Assembly: GCF_002105465.1 (NCBI RefSeq)
Contig: NZ_NCSQ01000012.1
Location: 1 to 43,973, forward strand
Length of the DNA: 43,973 bases
Source of the DNA: Aquidulcibacter paucihalophilus
Lineage (GTDB): Bacteria > Pseudomonadota > Alphaproteobacteria > Caulobacterales > Aquidulcibacteraceae
Reading direction: 5' to 3'
A program made the position numbers and the translations under genes. The notes below the pieces were generated by a model, which ran no database searches, was not told the DNA's origin, and worked only from the letters and a program-made list of their open reading frames with translations. This document shows, in pieces, positions 32,144 to 40,979 of the stretch; position 1 is the first letter of the stretch; each line of letters starts with the position of its first letter.

Positions 32144-33061
32144 ATGGTGATCTACCAAATGAAACAGAGGCTGATTGGATCAACTTACGTTGATCATCTG
32201 TGTCGACGACATATGATTGGAAACAGCCTTGCAGCTTGCCTCGCAGTGCCATCGATTGCACAGAGCCAAGGAGCCGAAACGACCCGAAGCGGCAATGTAA
32301 CCATCCTCGACGAAGCGATGGCGATGCCCAGTTTAGGGCGGACACGGCGCATCTGGATCTATCTGCCGCCCGATTATCAGGCCTCCCGTCGTCGCTATCG
32401 CGTGATTTATATGCAGGACGGGCAAAATCTGTTTGATCGCGCAACCTCTTATGCTGGCGAGTGGCAGGTAGACGAAACCCTCAATCGACTGGCGGCCTCT
32501 GGTGATCCAGGCGCAATCGTGGTGGGGATCGACAATGGCGGCAGGAACCGCACGGCAGAATATCATCCCCGTCTGCCTTGGTCGGGCTTGCCCGGTCAGG
32601 CCGATGCCTATCTTCGCTTTTTGATCGACACGTTAAAGCCGATCATGGACCGCCGCTTCCGCACATTAGCGGGGCCCGCATCAACCCTCATCATGGGATC
32701 AAGCTCTGGCGCGACCGTTTCGCTCTATGCCGGCATCATGCGGCCGGATGTGTTTGGCCGCGTGGGGGCTTTCTCGACACCTTTATGGCTTGAGCCTCGT
32801 TTGGATCAATTAGCTCGGACCAAAAAGCCCTATCGACCCGGCGCGCGTGTATTTCTGGTGAGCGGTCGCGATGAAAAGGTGGGCGATGAACCCAAGGGCA
32901 TTTTCGCCAAGGATCAACCTGCCATGGTCGAAGCCTTGGTCGCCGTCGGCTATCGGCCGGAGCGGGACATACGCTCGCGCATTGTCGAAGATGGCACCCA
33001 TTCTGAAGGCTTTTGGGCGCGCGAGTTTGAGGGGGCGTACCGCTTCTTAACCGCCAGCTAA
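32144..33061 (+). CDS. Probable secreted alpha/beta-hydrolase (esterase family)
   Basis: The 305-residue product is an alpha/beta hydrolase of the esterase-D/enterochelin-esterase-like group. It has IYLPPDYQASRRRYRVIYMQDGQNLFD (signature strand and oxyanion loop, best read as MQDGQ), the nucleophile elbow IMGSSSGATVSL with Ser187, an Asp in LVSGRDEKVGDEP, and the His in EDGTHSEGFWAREF. A signal-like hydrophobic segment (IGNSLAACLAVPSIAQ) near residues 25-40 suggests export; the start could be ATG 32144, 32159 or 32213. It is tail-to-tail with the JmjC-like gene. The substrate is unknown; esterase or feruloyl esterase activity is typical of the family. Confidence 0.75.
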   Translation: MVIYQMKQRLIGSTYVDHLCRRHMIGNSLAACLAVPSIAQSQGAETTRSGNVTILDEAMAMPSLGRTRRIWIYLPPDYQASRRRYRVIYMQDGQNLFDRATSYAGEWQVDETLNRLAASGDPGAIVVGIDNGGRNRTAEYHPRLPWSGLPGQADAYLRFLIDTLKPIMDRRFRTLAGPASTLIMGSSSGATVSLYAGIMRPDVFGRVGAFSTPLWLEPRLDQLARTKKPYRPGARVFLVSGRDEKVGDEPKGIFAKDQPAMVEALVAVGYRPERDIRSRIVEDGTHSEGFWAREFEGAYRFLTAS

Positions 33062-33067
33062 ACTAAG

Positions 33068-33997
33068 CTAAGCATCGGCCTTTTCGCGCACACCGGGGAT
33101 CGCTTCGCGCAAGTCAAAACTGGGCGTCAATTTATGCTCATGGGCCTTTTGAATCTGGATGGCCTTAAAGGCCCGGGCCAGAGCAAGCTTACCCAGTGCT
33201 CGGGGATCAAGACCTGCTTGAATCTCCGGCTTCATCTGAAGTCTGCGGCGCAGCACCCCATTGGCATAAATGACGTTCGCTCGCAGCAAGGCTGCTGGGG
33301 TCATGAATTCGACCGATAGCGAGACATTGACCATCGGCCCATTGACGATGCGATGGGGGGCGTTTTGCGGCCACGTCACCATCATACCCGGTTCCAGCGT
33401 CACATCTTGGGCATCTTGGTCCCAAGCCAAATCAAATGGGATTTGCTCATCGGTTTCACGCAACACGACGGCTTCAATCTGTTCAGGCCGTGCATAGGGG
33501 GCTTTTGGCGGATAGACGCGCACTTGCTTGGTGCCGCGAATTTGCCAGAGCGAAACAAGCGGGGAGTCGAGATGATAAAAGACCTGCGCATTGGGTGAGG
33601 AGATCAAGACGCCAAGGTCGCGCTTCATGGTCTTCAGGCCGGCCACATTGGCCTCTTTGTCGCGGAAAATCTCGTCACATAAAGCAGCATATTCAGGCAG
33701 ATGCGCATTGGCGGCACGCAAATTCAGCCAAATCCGGCCATCTTCCACGGCCTGCAGCAACTCTGCGCCACTCATGTCACCAGCCTTGCCAACCCGCCAA
33801 GACTGCCAGTCCACCGGGTCATGGCCCATGGTGAACACACCCAGCTTCTCGCGCGGATAGGTATCCAATAACTTTGCAAGACCGGCATCGGAAAACATGG
33901 GTCGGGTGTGCAACTCATGCTGTACCACAAGGGTCTCACGCCCAAAGCGTTGAGACACATCATTTGGCCAAGAAATATTCGAAGCTGGTTTAGTCAT
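33068..33997 (-). CDS. JmjC-like/cupin 2OG-Fe(II) oxygenase-like protein
   Basis: This 309-residue protein carries a JmjC-like cupin core: AQVFYHLDSPLVSLWQIRG with the H142-x-D144 iron motif, TKQVRVYPP with a candidate 2-oxoglutarate Lys, and the second His in NAPHRIVNG (His215). The N-terminal 120 residues are helical and unassigned. Such proteins hydroxylate proteins or small molecules. It overlaps the preceding FemAB-like gene by eight bases, so the two are translated together and very likely act in one pathway. Neither the substrate nor the pathway is known to me. All three metal ligands are present, so activity is plausible. Confidence 0.7.
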   Translation of the reverse strand: MTKPASNISWPNDVSQRFGRETLVVQHELHTRPMFSDAGLAKLLDTYPREKLGVFTMGHDPVDWQSWRVGKAGDMSGAELLQAVEDGRIWLNLRAANAHLPEYAALCDEIFRDKEANVAGLKTMKRDLGVLISSPNAQVFYHLDSPLVSLWQIRGTKQVRVYPPKAPYARPEQIEAVVLRETDEQIPFDLAWDQDAQDVTLEPGMMVTWPQNAPHRIVNGPMVNVSLSVEFMTPAALLRANVIYANGVLRRRLQMKPEIQAGLDPRALGKLALARAFKAIQIQKAHEHKLTPSFDLREAIPGVREKADA

Positions 33998-35123
33998 CCG
34001 AGGACACTCTATCTGGTTGTTGCGCCTTGCCCCGCGCCATGAGGCGACGCGGGGCAGAGGCTACGGCAGCCCAGCCTGCATGCAAACGCCCTGCCAAGTC
34101 TGGCTCGACACTGGCGATCAAGTCCAGGCGCTTTTGGATCATGCCGATTGGGCCTTGCCCCATAGCAGAAGCCGGAATGGCGCGCCGCCCGATTTGGCCG
34201 GCCTGAACCGTCACCGGGTTACGCGAAAACTGCGATTTGTAATTGCTATGCCCTTGGGCCAAATCAATGGTGTCAATGCCAATATTCTCGGCAAAGCGGA
34301 TCATCTGGCCTAGAAACACAATGCCCGGCGAATAGGGGTGCGCCTTGGGACATGAAGAGGCAATCCACGGGTGGAACCAGCCACCTTGGCGTACGCCAAA
34401 TTGCCCAGAGACCATGTAATCCCCGGCATAAAGCGTCATCAAACAACCACCAAAGGCGGGATCTGTGCGGCTAAACAGATCGTTCATCATCGCCTTTACC
34501 CAAACAGGGCGCAGGACGTCGGTAAGGCCTGACTCACGATATTGATCGACTTTGAGCTGCAAAACCGCCTCAAGTGCATCGGGGTTCTGATCGCCCGTGA
34601 CAAACCGGATCGGCCCCAATTCGCGGTCCATTTTATTGGCCAAGCGACGCAAATTCTTCGCCCATTTGGGATTGGCTTGGCGCAGGCGCTCCATTTTAGC
34701 CGCGCCACCATCATGTATTCGGATGCGATAGCCCAGAACCGGCTCAAGGACAGAACCGGCAAACAATCCATGCGGGTCCATCAAACCCGATACAGCCATG
34801 CGCGCGATGCCCGCTTCGGCCAAAAATGCGGTGCCATCAAGCGCAACGCCCGGCTCGCTGACGACGGCTTGATAATCCGAAAAAGGCGCGCCAACGGGGC
34901 GCACATAGCCATGACTGGCGCGATGGAATGCAAAAAACGCCACGTCGCGGCCATCTTGTGAGGCAATCGCCACATGCACATCGCCACGATGCTTCTGAAC
35001 CAAGTGTGCAAAATAGGGCCCGACCAAGGGCGACCCGAATTCCTGCGTCTGCTTTTGCAGGTCCGCCCACCGCGCGATCTGGCCGTCGGTCAGAGCGTCA
35101 GCAGAGATGGTGGTTATCTTCAA
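33990..35123 (-). CDS. GNAT/FemAB-like acyltransferase (BioF2-type)
   Basis: This 377-residue protein looks like a double-GNAT acyltransferase of the FemAB/BioF2-like (CelD-like) group. The N-terminal half has YFAHLVQKHRGDVHVAIAS and the FAFHRASHGYVRPVGAPFSDY segment; the second half has LRRLANKMDRELGPIRFV, MTLYAGDYMVSGQFGVRQGG, and the terminal MIRFAENIGIDTIDLAQGHSNYK segment. Related proteins transfer aminoacyl or acyl groups to cell-wall, polysaccharide or small-molecule acceptors. It is the first gene of a two-gene operon with a JmjC-like oxygenase (eight-base overlap). The donor and acceptor are unknown, and no capsule or cellulose gene is nearby. Confidence 0.72.
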   Translation of the reverse strand: MKITTISADALTDGQIARWADLQKQTQEFGSPLVGPYFAHLVQKHRGDVHVAIASQDGRDVAFFAFHRASHGYVRPVGAPFSDYQAVVSEPGVALDGTAFLAEAGIARMAVSGLMDPHGLFAGSVLEPVLGYRIRIHDGGAAKMERLRQANPKWAKNLRRLANKMDRELGPIRFVTGDQNPDALEAVLQLKVDQYRESGLTDVLRPVWVKAMMNDLFSRTDPAFGGCLMTLYAGDYMVSGQFGVRQGGWFHPWIASSCPKAHPYSPGIVFLGQMIRFAENIGIDTIDLAQGHSNYKSQFSRNPVTVQAGQIGRRAIPASAMGQGPIGMIQKRLDLIASVEPDLAGRLHAGWAAVASAPRRLMARGKAQQPDRVSSDD

Positions 35124-35321
35124 TTCGGGCTCCGTGTTTCAGGGCACATCGCGCTCTGAATTTCACGCCTCTGTTATCACGTAAATCCTAGGATAGGGTT
35201 GATACTGCTGTCCAATGACAGTGTTTTCTTCATCAAGACCGCTTTGTCTTCTACCTAAAGCCACCGGTTGGGGAACCAGCAGGGGTGCCAAAACGCTAGC
35301 AGACAAAAACCATCAAAACCA

Positions 35322-35360
35322 TGTCATGCCCGCCGCAGCGCTGCGAAGAGCGGAGCCTCC
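35322..35360. repeat. Diverged partial copy of the palindromic repeat
   Basis: TGTCATGCCCGCCGCAGC followed by GCGAAGAGCGG resembles the left half of the element at 119-158, with the same TGTCAT start and GCGAAGAGCGG core. The right half with GGGATGACA is missing. This shows the element is dispersed, not only tandem. Confidence 0.5.
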
Positions 35361-35470
35361 TTGGACTTAACGGCACAGGTTTTAGGGGCCGGAAAACACG
35401 GTGCGGGAGGGCGTCTTTGAGAAGGGTCTTCCATCTGGAAGGCCTATATGCGGGAGCAGCGCCCGCCAAA

Positions 35471-35505
35471 AGCAAAGGGCGCATCCCGGTTCTGGAATGC
35501 GCCCT
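35471..35505 (-). terminator. Probable terminator of the DUF2846-like gene
   Basis: AGGGCGCATCCC (35476-35487) and GGAATGCGCCCT (35494-35505) pair with one mismatch around a six-base loop. On the minus strand TTTGCTTTT follows, so it ends the leftward gene stopping at 35541. Confidence 0.65.
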
Positions 35506-35540
35506 GCGTTCACGTCGCCTTAGATCGGCACCTCAAAAGA

Positions 35541-36182
35541 TTACTTGCGCGGCTTGCGGTCAGTCGCGACAGCCGTCGTGACTTTCATCTTCTTGTTTTG
35601 GAAGGTTTGCGCATCCGATGGCGTCAAGATTGGACGGCCAATCATAATGCCCATGGTGATGGACTGAACCACAAAATAGGTCTCGCCGGGCTCGATCTCT
35701 AGGCGCAGCGTGTCTGTGACTTCCGATTGGATGTTGAATTCGCGCGGGCCTGGATCGACCACATGCACAAAATAGCTGCCGTTTTGCAACTTACCGATGC
35801 CTGTATCGCCTTCGCGGATCGAGAAGCTAAGGGCCGCGCCGGTCAATTTTGACTGCCGGAAGAACACGACTTGGCCCTTGCCCTCAGGGGGGGCCATGAT
35901 TGGGTTTGGCCCTGGGAAGGCAACGACGGGCTGCGCAGGCGCTTCTGGTGCAGGTGCAGGCGCGGCTTCAGCTGGTGGCGTCGGTGCAGGCTCTGCCGCC
36001 GGAGGTGCGGGCGGGGCTTCTGAAACTGGTGGAGCAGCAGCTGGGGCAGGTTCAGCAGGCGGTGTCGCCGTGGCGGCTTGCGCAAAGGCGGACGAACCAG
36101 ACATGGAGAAGGCCATTAAACTGACGGTGGCGACGAGGCCCCGCATGTCAAAAAGAGGCTTAGTCGTATCTACAGATTTCAT
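35541..36182 (-). CDS. Secreted protein with Pro/Ala-rich linker and DUF2846-like domain
   Basis: The 213-residue protein (from ATG 36182) has a signal-like N-terminus (hydrophobic stretch near residues 15-35, cut near AFAQA), a long linker of Pro, Ala and Glu (about 35-92), and a C-terminal beta-rich domain. The domain reads GKGQVVFFRQSKLTGAALSFSI, GKLQNGSYFVHVVDPGPREF, LEIEPGETYFVVQSI, and resembles the DUF2846 family of envelope proteins of unknown function. ATG 36182 has GGAG about ten bases upstream; the TTG five codons earlier is less likely. It follows the 36249-36836 gene by 66 bases in the same direction and may share its promoter. Confidence 0.68.
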   Translation of the reverse strand: MKSVDTTKPLFDMRGLVATVSLMAFSMSGSSAFAQAATATPPAEPAPAAAPPVSEAPPAPPAAEPAPTPPAEAAPAPAPEAPAQPVVAFPGPNPIMAPPEGKGQVVFFRQSKLTGAALSFSIREGDTGIGKLQNGSYFVHVVDPGPREFNIQSEVTDTLRLEIEPGETYFVVQSITMGIMIGRPILTPSDAQTFQNKKMKVTTAVATDRKPRK

Positions 36183-36248
36183 AGCAAAAATCTCCAAGAG
36201 CTATGATGAGGAAAAAGACGTTTATATCTGACGATGATTTCGGCTCAC

Positions 36249-36836
36249 TCAGGGTGCGGGGGCTGCCACCGGCGGTACAAATGGCGCTGTAAGTTTGGCG
36301 ATGGCCCAAGAACCAGCCGGTATCTCGACATGCCCACCTGTGATTAGAAAGCTGGCCATGCCCACATAAGGGACAAAGCTGGTAGCCATGACGACATTGC
36401 TGCGGTCTTCACCCCCAAGAGGGCGTAACTGCAGGCCGCGAATGGCGATATTGGCTCCATTGAAAGTCAAATAGCGCCCGGCAATCACCAGCTTACCGGG
36501 TTTGCCGCCAATGCCGGGCTTACCAACATCAATGACTTCACCCATGCCCGTAGTGCCTGCTGGAATGACAATCGTGTCGCCAATTTTAAGGGGCTGGGCA
36601 AGCTTGAGCGCGAATTTATCGCCGACTTTACTGGTCTTGGTCGACAGCATATCGGTGATTTCAATATCCATGGACGTGCCAGCGGGAATGGAGGCCACGC
36701 TGGCGACAGGAGAGGCAGCGGGTTGGCCCAAAGGCGCTGGTGCTTGGGAGACAGGCTCAGTCGCAAAAGCGGCTGCGGGGATTAAAAGGCTCGAAAAAAT
36801 CGAGAGGGTCGGAATCAATTTCGTAAAAAAAGTCAT
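36249..36836 (-). CDS. Secreted protein of unknown function
   Basis: The 195-residue protein has a signal peptide (MTFFTKLIPTLSIFSSLLIP, cut near FATEP). It has a Pro/Ala-rich segment to about residue 45 and a beta-rich domain with IPAGTSMDIEITDMLSTKTSK, KIGDTIVIPAGTTGMGEVID and GGKPGKLVIAGRYLTFNGANI. I recall the overall style from conserved alphaproteobacterial hypothetical proteins and from VirB10/TraB-like barrel pieces, but no family can be assigned. It is the first of two leftward small secreted genes. Periplasmic or surface location is likely; function unknown. Confidence 0.7.
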   Translation of the reverse strand: MTFFTKLIPTLSIFSSLLIPAAAFATEPVSQAPAPLGQPAASPVASVASIPAGTSMDIEITDMLSTKTSKVGDKFALKLAQPLKIGDTIVIPAGTTGMGEVIDVGKPGIGGKPGKLVIAGRYLTFNGANIAIRGLQLRPLGGEDRSNVVMATSFVPYVGMASFLITGGHVEIPAGSWAIAKLTAPFVPPVAAPAP

Positions 36837-36914
36837 AATTCCGCACTACCATAAGGAGAAGAGCGGTCAATTACTTTTCAACAGCTATCACTTTAAGGTA
36901 ATCACTGCAGTTAC

Positions 36915-36932
36915 AGAAACGCACCAGTTTCT
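36915..36932. repeat. Small perfect inverted repeat at the 3' end of the YciI gene
   Basis: AGAAAC (36915-36920) and GTTTCT (36927-36932) flank a six-base loop, and the repeat abuts the YciI stop codon (36933). No T-run follows on either strand, so it would be at most a weak terminator or mRNA-end hairpin. Confidence 0.35.
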
Positions 36933-37226
36933 CTAAGAAACCACCAATTCCCGAATCTCGACTGTGCCGCCCGCCTCATAGGTTGGATTACCCGAAAGGC
37001 AGGCGCTGGCGGCCTCAAAGTCTCTGGCTTTGATTCTGAGATAGCCTGCAAGCGGGTGGGTTCGGGCGGCGGGGCCCCCTTGTTTACGGAAGGCTTGCCC
37101 CTCGCCGATCGAACTGCCGCCTTGCAATATGCCTTCTTCCATTAAGCGACCAATATAGCCCTCCCAATCGGCTTCCCGCTCACTCGCGGTCGCATCGGCA
37201 TGCATCAGCAGGATGAATTCTTTCAT
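36933..37226 (-). CDS. YciI-family protein (DGPF-type)
   Basis: This 97-residue protein has the YciI/DGPF ferredoxin-like fold: MKEFILLMHADA, WEGYIGRLMEEGIL, a central GQAFRK..., and the closing YEAGGTVEIRELV. YciI proteins are small enzymes or binding proteins; some have a role in dehalogenation or are linked to ECF sigma factors, but most are uncharacterised. No sigma-factor gene is nearby. It is divergent from the AraC regulator with about 200 bases between them, so it may be regulated by it. Confidence 0.82.
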   Translation of the reverse strand: MKEFILLMHADATASEREADWEGYIGRLMEEGILQGGSSIGEGQAFRKQGGPAARTHPLAGYLRIKARDFEAASACLSGNPTYEAGGTVEIRELVVS

Positions 37227-37426
37227 GTTCAGGTCCGTTCTTGGGCGTGGTCAGGCCACTACCGCGATTTATCCTTAAAGTGCCGCTTTTCAAGCCAACA
37301 TCCTTGCAAGTCAGAGGCCGTCTCGGGCTGCGAGCTCAGCAGGGAGTTGACATTCTGGCAATGCCCTCATCTACTTTATGGAAACAGGTCTAATGGACCA
37401 AAATTTCAGGGGCTTTGCTGACAGAT

Positions 37427-38080
37427 ATGGCAAGCTATTTGGTTTTGAGACCGGATCGATCAGCAGTTTCGGGACCCGTTTTTTCTGTTGTCGCACAAGG
37501 TGGGGTTCAAGCATTCATCCCTTTATCAGGTGTAACCGCCTCGTTCCAGCGACCGGGCGAAGCCGCCATAACTGGGCCCGTGATCGCAGGGCCACATCGG
37601 TTTGCGGCAACCTGCCAGATCAGGGCCAACGGACCAGTGGCCGTGGTGTCTTTATCACCCCAAAGCCTAGACCGCATTGACCTCCCTTTGTCTAAAATCG
37701 CCCAGAAGCTGGTCTTGATTTCAGATAGCCATGCCGCGGAGGTGTTTGCACGACAAGTACCAAGCGCAGAACATGACGCGGCCTTCAATCGCGAGTTATC
37801 CCTGCGGCAAAAGCAAAGAATTGCCCGCGCCCAAACTGGCCTCACACGAGCTGCGGCAATGCAATTGCGCCGCTTACAGGCGGCACGCGGTGACGTACTT
37901 AACAGCGCCAAATCTTTGGTTGAGATCGCCTTGGAGCATGGCTTTTATGATCAGGCCCACTTTACTTCGGCCTATCGCTTGTGGAGCGGTGCCACGCCCA
38001 AGCATGATCGTGATCGCGGCAGCTCCAATGTCGTTTTTTACAAGACCAATCCGGCTGGTCACCGCTACCTGAGCGCATGA
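37427..38080 (+). CDS. AraC-family transcriptional regulator
   Basis: The 217-residue product has an N-terminal sensory part of about 110 residues, with no clear domain match, and a C-terminal AraC helix-turn-helix pair: RAAAMQLRRLQAARGDVL (first HTH) and LVEIALEHGFYDQAHFTSAYRLWSGATP (second HTH, with the usual GFxDxxHFxxxF pattern). ATG 37427 is the likely start; TTG 37415 is an alternative and the only other signal upstream is a distant AGGGG. It is followed by the S41-like gene after 18 bases and faces YciI in the other direction, so either could be its target. The effector is unknown. Confidence 0.85.
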   Translation: MASYLVLRPDRSAVSGPVFSVVAQGGVQAFIPLSGVTASFQRPGEAAITGPVIAGPHRFAATCQIRANGPVAVVSLSPQSLDRIDLPLSKIAQKLVLISDSHAAEVFARQVPSAEHDAAFNRELSLRQKQRIARAQTGLTRAAAMQLRRLQAARGDVLNSAKSLVEIALEHGFYDQAHFTSAYRLWSGATPKHDRDRGSSNVVFYKTNPAGHRYLSA

Positions 38081-38098
38081 TCGAGTTCGGAGACTTCA

Positions 38099-39613
38099 AT
38101 GATTAGGGGTATAAGGATTGCCGTCATTGGCTTGAGTGTGTGGGCTGTAGCCGGGGTGGCTATGGCAAAGGCACCCCGTGGACCGATCTTATTGGACGCC
38201 CCCACAAAGGTTGTTCAAGCACAAATAAGTCGCGGCGCAGCGCTGGAAGATCTGAGATCACTCGACCAAACAATTCGAGCAATGGTCCCGGACGGAGCTT
38301 TAATCCCGGCTCAAGACGAGACGAACGCCTTTCTAAGCCGAGCCGCCTCATCTCTTCCCGCAACGCTATCGCGGCGACAGATGGCGGCTATCACGATGGA
38401 GCTTGCTGGCAGCTACAGCTCTTCGCATATCTATCTGCTGTTTCCGTTTGAAAATTGGAACTTGGATGCTGATCGTGGCGGCCGCAGACTCAACAGGTCG
38501 GTCGCACTCGCACCTGACGACGCACTCTTGATCGACAACCGTCCAGTGCAGACCATTAATGGTCGAGCCGCAACCGACTTCGTCGATTGGGTAAAGGGCA
38601 GTTATGGTCGCTTCAATCCGCTGCGTCTTCCCCAGCGTGTCCGAGAAGGGGGCGCAGAAATGTTGTGGCTCTGGGGGATTGATGGGCCGTTCACCATTGT
38701 CTTTCGCGACGGGTCACAGGAAGTGATCGAAGGGGTGGCCATGTCCCGGCGCGAACACCCGCTTGCAAGCCAGTCCCAGCCAACAAGCCAAACCCAAACC
38801 AGTCAAGCGCCCTTTTCGCTCTTGATCGAGAAGACTATCGCCCGGCTAGACATCGAGACTTTGGATCAGCGTTTTGTGGGTGAGTGGGAGGCGTTGATGT
38901 CTGAGCTCCAAGCGGGAATCGCCCAGGGCAAAGTCACGAGCCTCATCGTCGATCTGCGTGGCAATCGTGGCGGTGCTGGACGCCTATCCGTCGGATTACT
39001 CAAAGTTTTGACAGGGACAGATGTCCCTATGAGTGGGGGAAAGCGCTGGAAGAGGTCCAAAGCTTATGAGGATGGCCTAGCCGAATTCGTTCCCCCTCTT
39101 TTGCGCTTTGCACCCTGGCGACGAGCCATCTTAGGCGCAGACGGTGTCGCTGCCCTAGATTCCATCCCGATGGGTGAGACGCGCCTTTTTGGAAGCAATG
39201 GACTGCCCAAAGTCACTTCCATTTTACCCTCCAATCGCGTGCGTATCTTGATAGATCACAATACGGGCTCGTCGGCGACACAGCTTGCGCGCGCGATCCA
39301 GTTTTTCAAACTAGGCGAGTTGATTGGGGCACCGACCTCGAGCTCCACCAGCGAACTTGGTGAAATCGCCTTCTTTCGGCTCGAGAATAGCCAGCTTGTG
39401 TTTGCTTCGCCCTCGGCTGAATTCTTAGATGTCTCTGGCCAACGAACAAGTGGGCCAGTTATGCCGGATGTCTTAGTGTGTGGCGACAATGGGCTGTTTG
39501 AGCCCGGTCGTGCCCTAGATGTGGCGCTAAACATGAACCCACCTGATGTCCGCCAAATTTTGAAGCCAGTATTTCAAGCCAATGCCAGCGAGAGCGATTA
39601 TTGTGGGAAGTAA
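38099..39613 (+). CDS. Secreted S41-family peptidase-like protein
   Basis: This 504-residue protein begins with a signal peptide (MIRGIRIAVIGLSVWAVAG, cut near AMAKA). The last half has an S41 (tail-specific protease) fold: IDLRGNRGGAGRLSVGLLKV, a DHNTGSSATQLARAI loop with a candidate nucleophile Ser, and TSSSTSELGEIAFFRLENS. A clear PDZ domain is not visible; residues 130-240 are unassigned. The usual Ser/Lys catalytic dyad cannot be confirmed by eye, so activity is uncertain. It sits 18 bases after the AraC gene in the same direction, with a GGAG site before the ATG. It may process peptides or cell-wall material outside the cytosol. Confidence 0.75.
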   Translation: MIRGIRIAVIGLSVWAVAGVAMAKAPRGPILLDAPTKVVQAQISRGAALEDLRSLDQTIRAMVPDGALIPAQDETNAFLSRAASSLPATLSRRQMAAITMELAGSYSSSHIYLLFPFENWNLDADRGGRRLNRSVALAPDDALLIDNRPVQTINGRAATDFVDWVKGSYGRFNPLRLPQRVREGGAEMLWLWGIDGPFTIVFRDGSQEVIEGVAMSRREHPLASQSQPTSQTQTSQAPFSLLIEKTIARLDIETLDQRFVGEWEALMSELQAGIAQGKVTSLIVDLRGNRGGAGRLSVGLLKVLTGTDVPMSGGKRWKRSKAYEDGLAEFVPPLLRFAPWRRAILGADGVAALDSIPMGETRLFGSNGLPKVTSILPSNRVRILIDHNTGSSATQLARAIQFFKLGELIGAPTSSSTSELGEIAFFRLENSQLVFASPSAEFLDVSGQRTSGPVMPDVLVCGDNGLFEPGRALDVALNMNPPDVRQILKPVFQANASESDYCGK

Positions 39614-39737
39614 GATCCGGCAGAAGGACCGAGCGCGATGGACCTTTTGGCGCATGACGCGACAGTTGGGTTAGGATAAACAATCTGTCAAAGAAAGCGA
39701 TCTGATCTATCCTTTCTCCTGTTGCGTATCTTACCCC

Positions 39738-40979
39738 ATGTCGTCTTTACCCTTTGACCCCGCACCGCAAGCCTTAAGGCGAATTCATTGGACAGGCACA
39801 CGGGCGGCTGGGTTGATGCGGCTGGAGGCGTTTTTGCCAGCCGCCGGACAGGCCTATAGCCGCACGCGCAACACCGATTTGGGCCCAGATGACCGCTCCA
39901 ATGTCTCAGCCTTGTCGCCATGGCTGGCCCGCCGTGTGATCACGGAAGAAGAAGTCGTGACCCGCGTGATGGCCACGCATGGCTTTGTGAAGGCGGAGAA
40001 ATTCATCCAAGAAGTCTATTGGCGCAGCTATTGGAAGGGCTGGCTGGAGATGCGGCCACAGGTGCTGACGCGCTTTAACCAAGACCGCCTCGCCCTCAAA
40101 CAGGTGGTGGCAGAAGATGGTGCCCTTGCCGAGCGGCTTCGGCGCGCCAAAGTAGGTGAGACGGGCATTGCTTGCTTTGACGCCTGGGTGCGTGAGCTGA
40201 CAACTTTGGGCTGGCTGCACAATCATGCCCGCATGTGGTTTGCCAGCATTTGGATCTTTACCCTCGATTTGCCTTGGCAATTGGGGGCAGACTTCTTTTT
40301 CAAGCATTTGCTGGACGCCGATGTCGCTTCCAACACGTTGTCGTGGCGATGGGTGGCGGGCTTGCACACAAAGGGCAAGCATTATGTGGCGCGCGCCAGC
40401 AATATTGAGACCCATACCTTGGGTCGCTTCAACCCTCTGGGTCAATTGGCCGAAACAGCCGTGCCCTTAAGCGAGCCCTTTTTGGAAACAGGCCCAAGTG
40501 CCCTGCCCGTTGGCGAGGTCCTGTTTGAAGATCGGGTTGGGCTGTTGCTACACAGCGACGACCTGCACCCAGAATCCTTACCCCTGACAGCCAAGGTGGT
40601 TGGGGCAGGGCTGTTGCGCGCGCCTGAAATTGGCCCTGTGGATGGGCCCAAGAATAAGTTTCTGCACCGGGCCGAGCAAGATGCGTGCACCCGCCTCGAG
40701 GCGAAGTTTGATGTCGCCGCCCCACTTATGGCTAGCCTCGAAGAGGCGCTTACGTGGGCAGTCGGTTTGGGCGTGACAGAGATTGCGACGCCCTATGCGC
40801 CGGTGGGCCCGATTGCTTGGCATTTGGCCGACCTAAAACGTGCTTTGGCAGAGCATGGTATAAGACTTGTGCGGCTGCGCCGGTCTTGGGATAGCCGGAC
40901 CTGGCCTTTGGCCACGGGCGGCTTTTTTAAGCTGAAAGAGAAATTGCCCAATCTGGTGCGTGATTTGGGTCGGATATGA
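39738..40979 (+). CDS. Photolyase/cryptochrome-like flavoprotein with reversed domain order
   Basis: This 413-residue protein has the photolyase FAD-binding helical domain at the N-terminus (about residues 30-235). Segments are KAEKFIQEVYWRSYWKGW, LTTLGWLHNHARMWFASIW, LLDADVASNTLSWRWVAG and YVARASNIETHT. The last resembles the DxDxAxNxxxWxW region of photolyases, with Asp195, Asn199 and Trp203/Trp205. The remaining C-terminal part (about 258-413) looks like the alpha/beta antenna domain: VLFEDRVGLLLHSDD, LGVTEIATPYAPVGPIAW, LVRLRRSWDSRTWP. In standard photolyases the antenna domain comes first. It overlaps the following photolyase gene by four bases (ATGA). It may be an FAD-only repair enzyme or a light sensor; which is unknown. 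Confidence 0.75.
   Translation: MSSLPFDPAPQALRRIHWTGTRAAGLMRLEAFLPAAGQAYSRTRNTDLGPDDRSNVSALSPWLARRVITEEEVVTRVMATHGFVKAEKFIQEVYWRSYWKGWLEMRPQVLTRFNQDRLALKQVVAEDGALAERLRRAKVGETGIACFDAWVRELTTLGWLHNHARMWFASIWIFTLDLPWQLGADFFFKHLLDADVASNTLSWRWVAGLHTKGKHYVARASNIETHTLGRFNPLGQLAETAVPLSEPFLETGPSALPVGEVLFEDRVGLLLHSDDLHPESLPLTAKVVGAGLLRAPEIGPVDGPKNKFLHRAEQDACTRLEAKFDVAAPLMASLEEALTWAVGLGVTEIATPYAPVGPIAWHLADLKRALAEHGIRLVRLRRSWDSRTWPLATGGFFKLKEKLPNLVRDLGRI

Larger units (their letters stand above)
35124..35540. other. Non-coding stretch with a truncated repeat copy
   Basis: No credible gene is seen in these 417 bases. The stretch holds promoter space for the leftward FemAB-like gene, a diverged copy of the 5'-terminal palindromic repeat (35322-35360), and the terminator of the next leftward gene (35471-35505). 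Confidence 0.55.
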
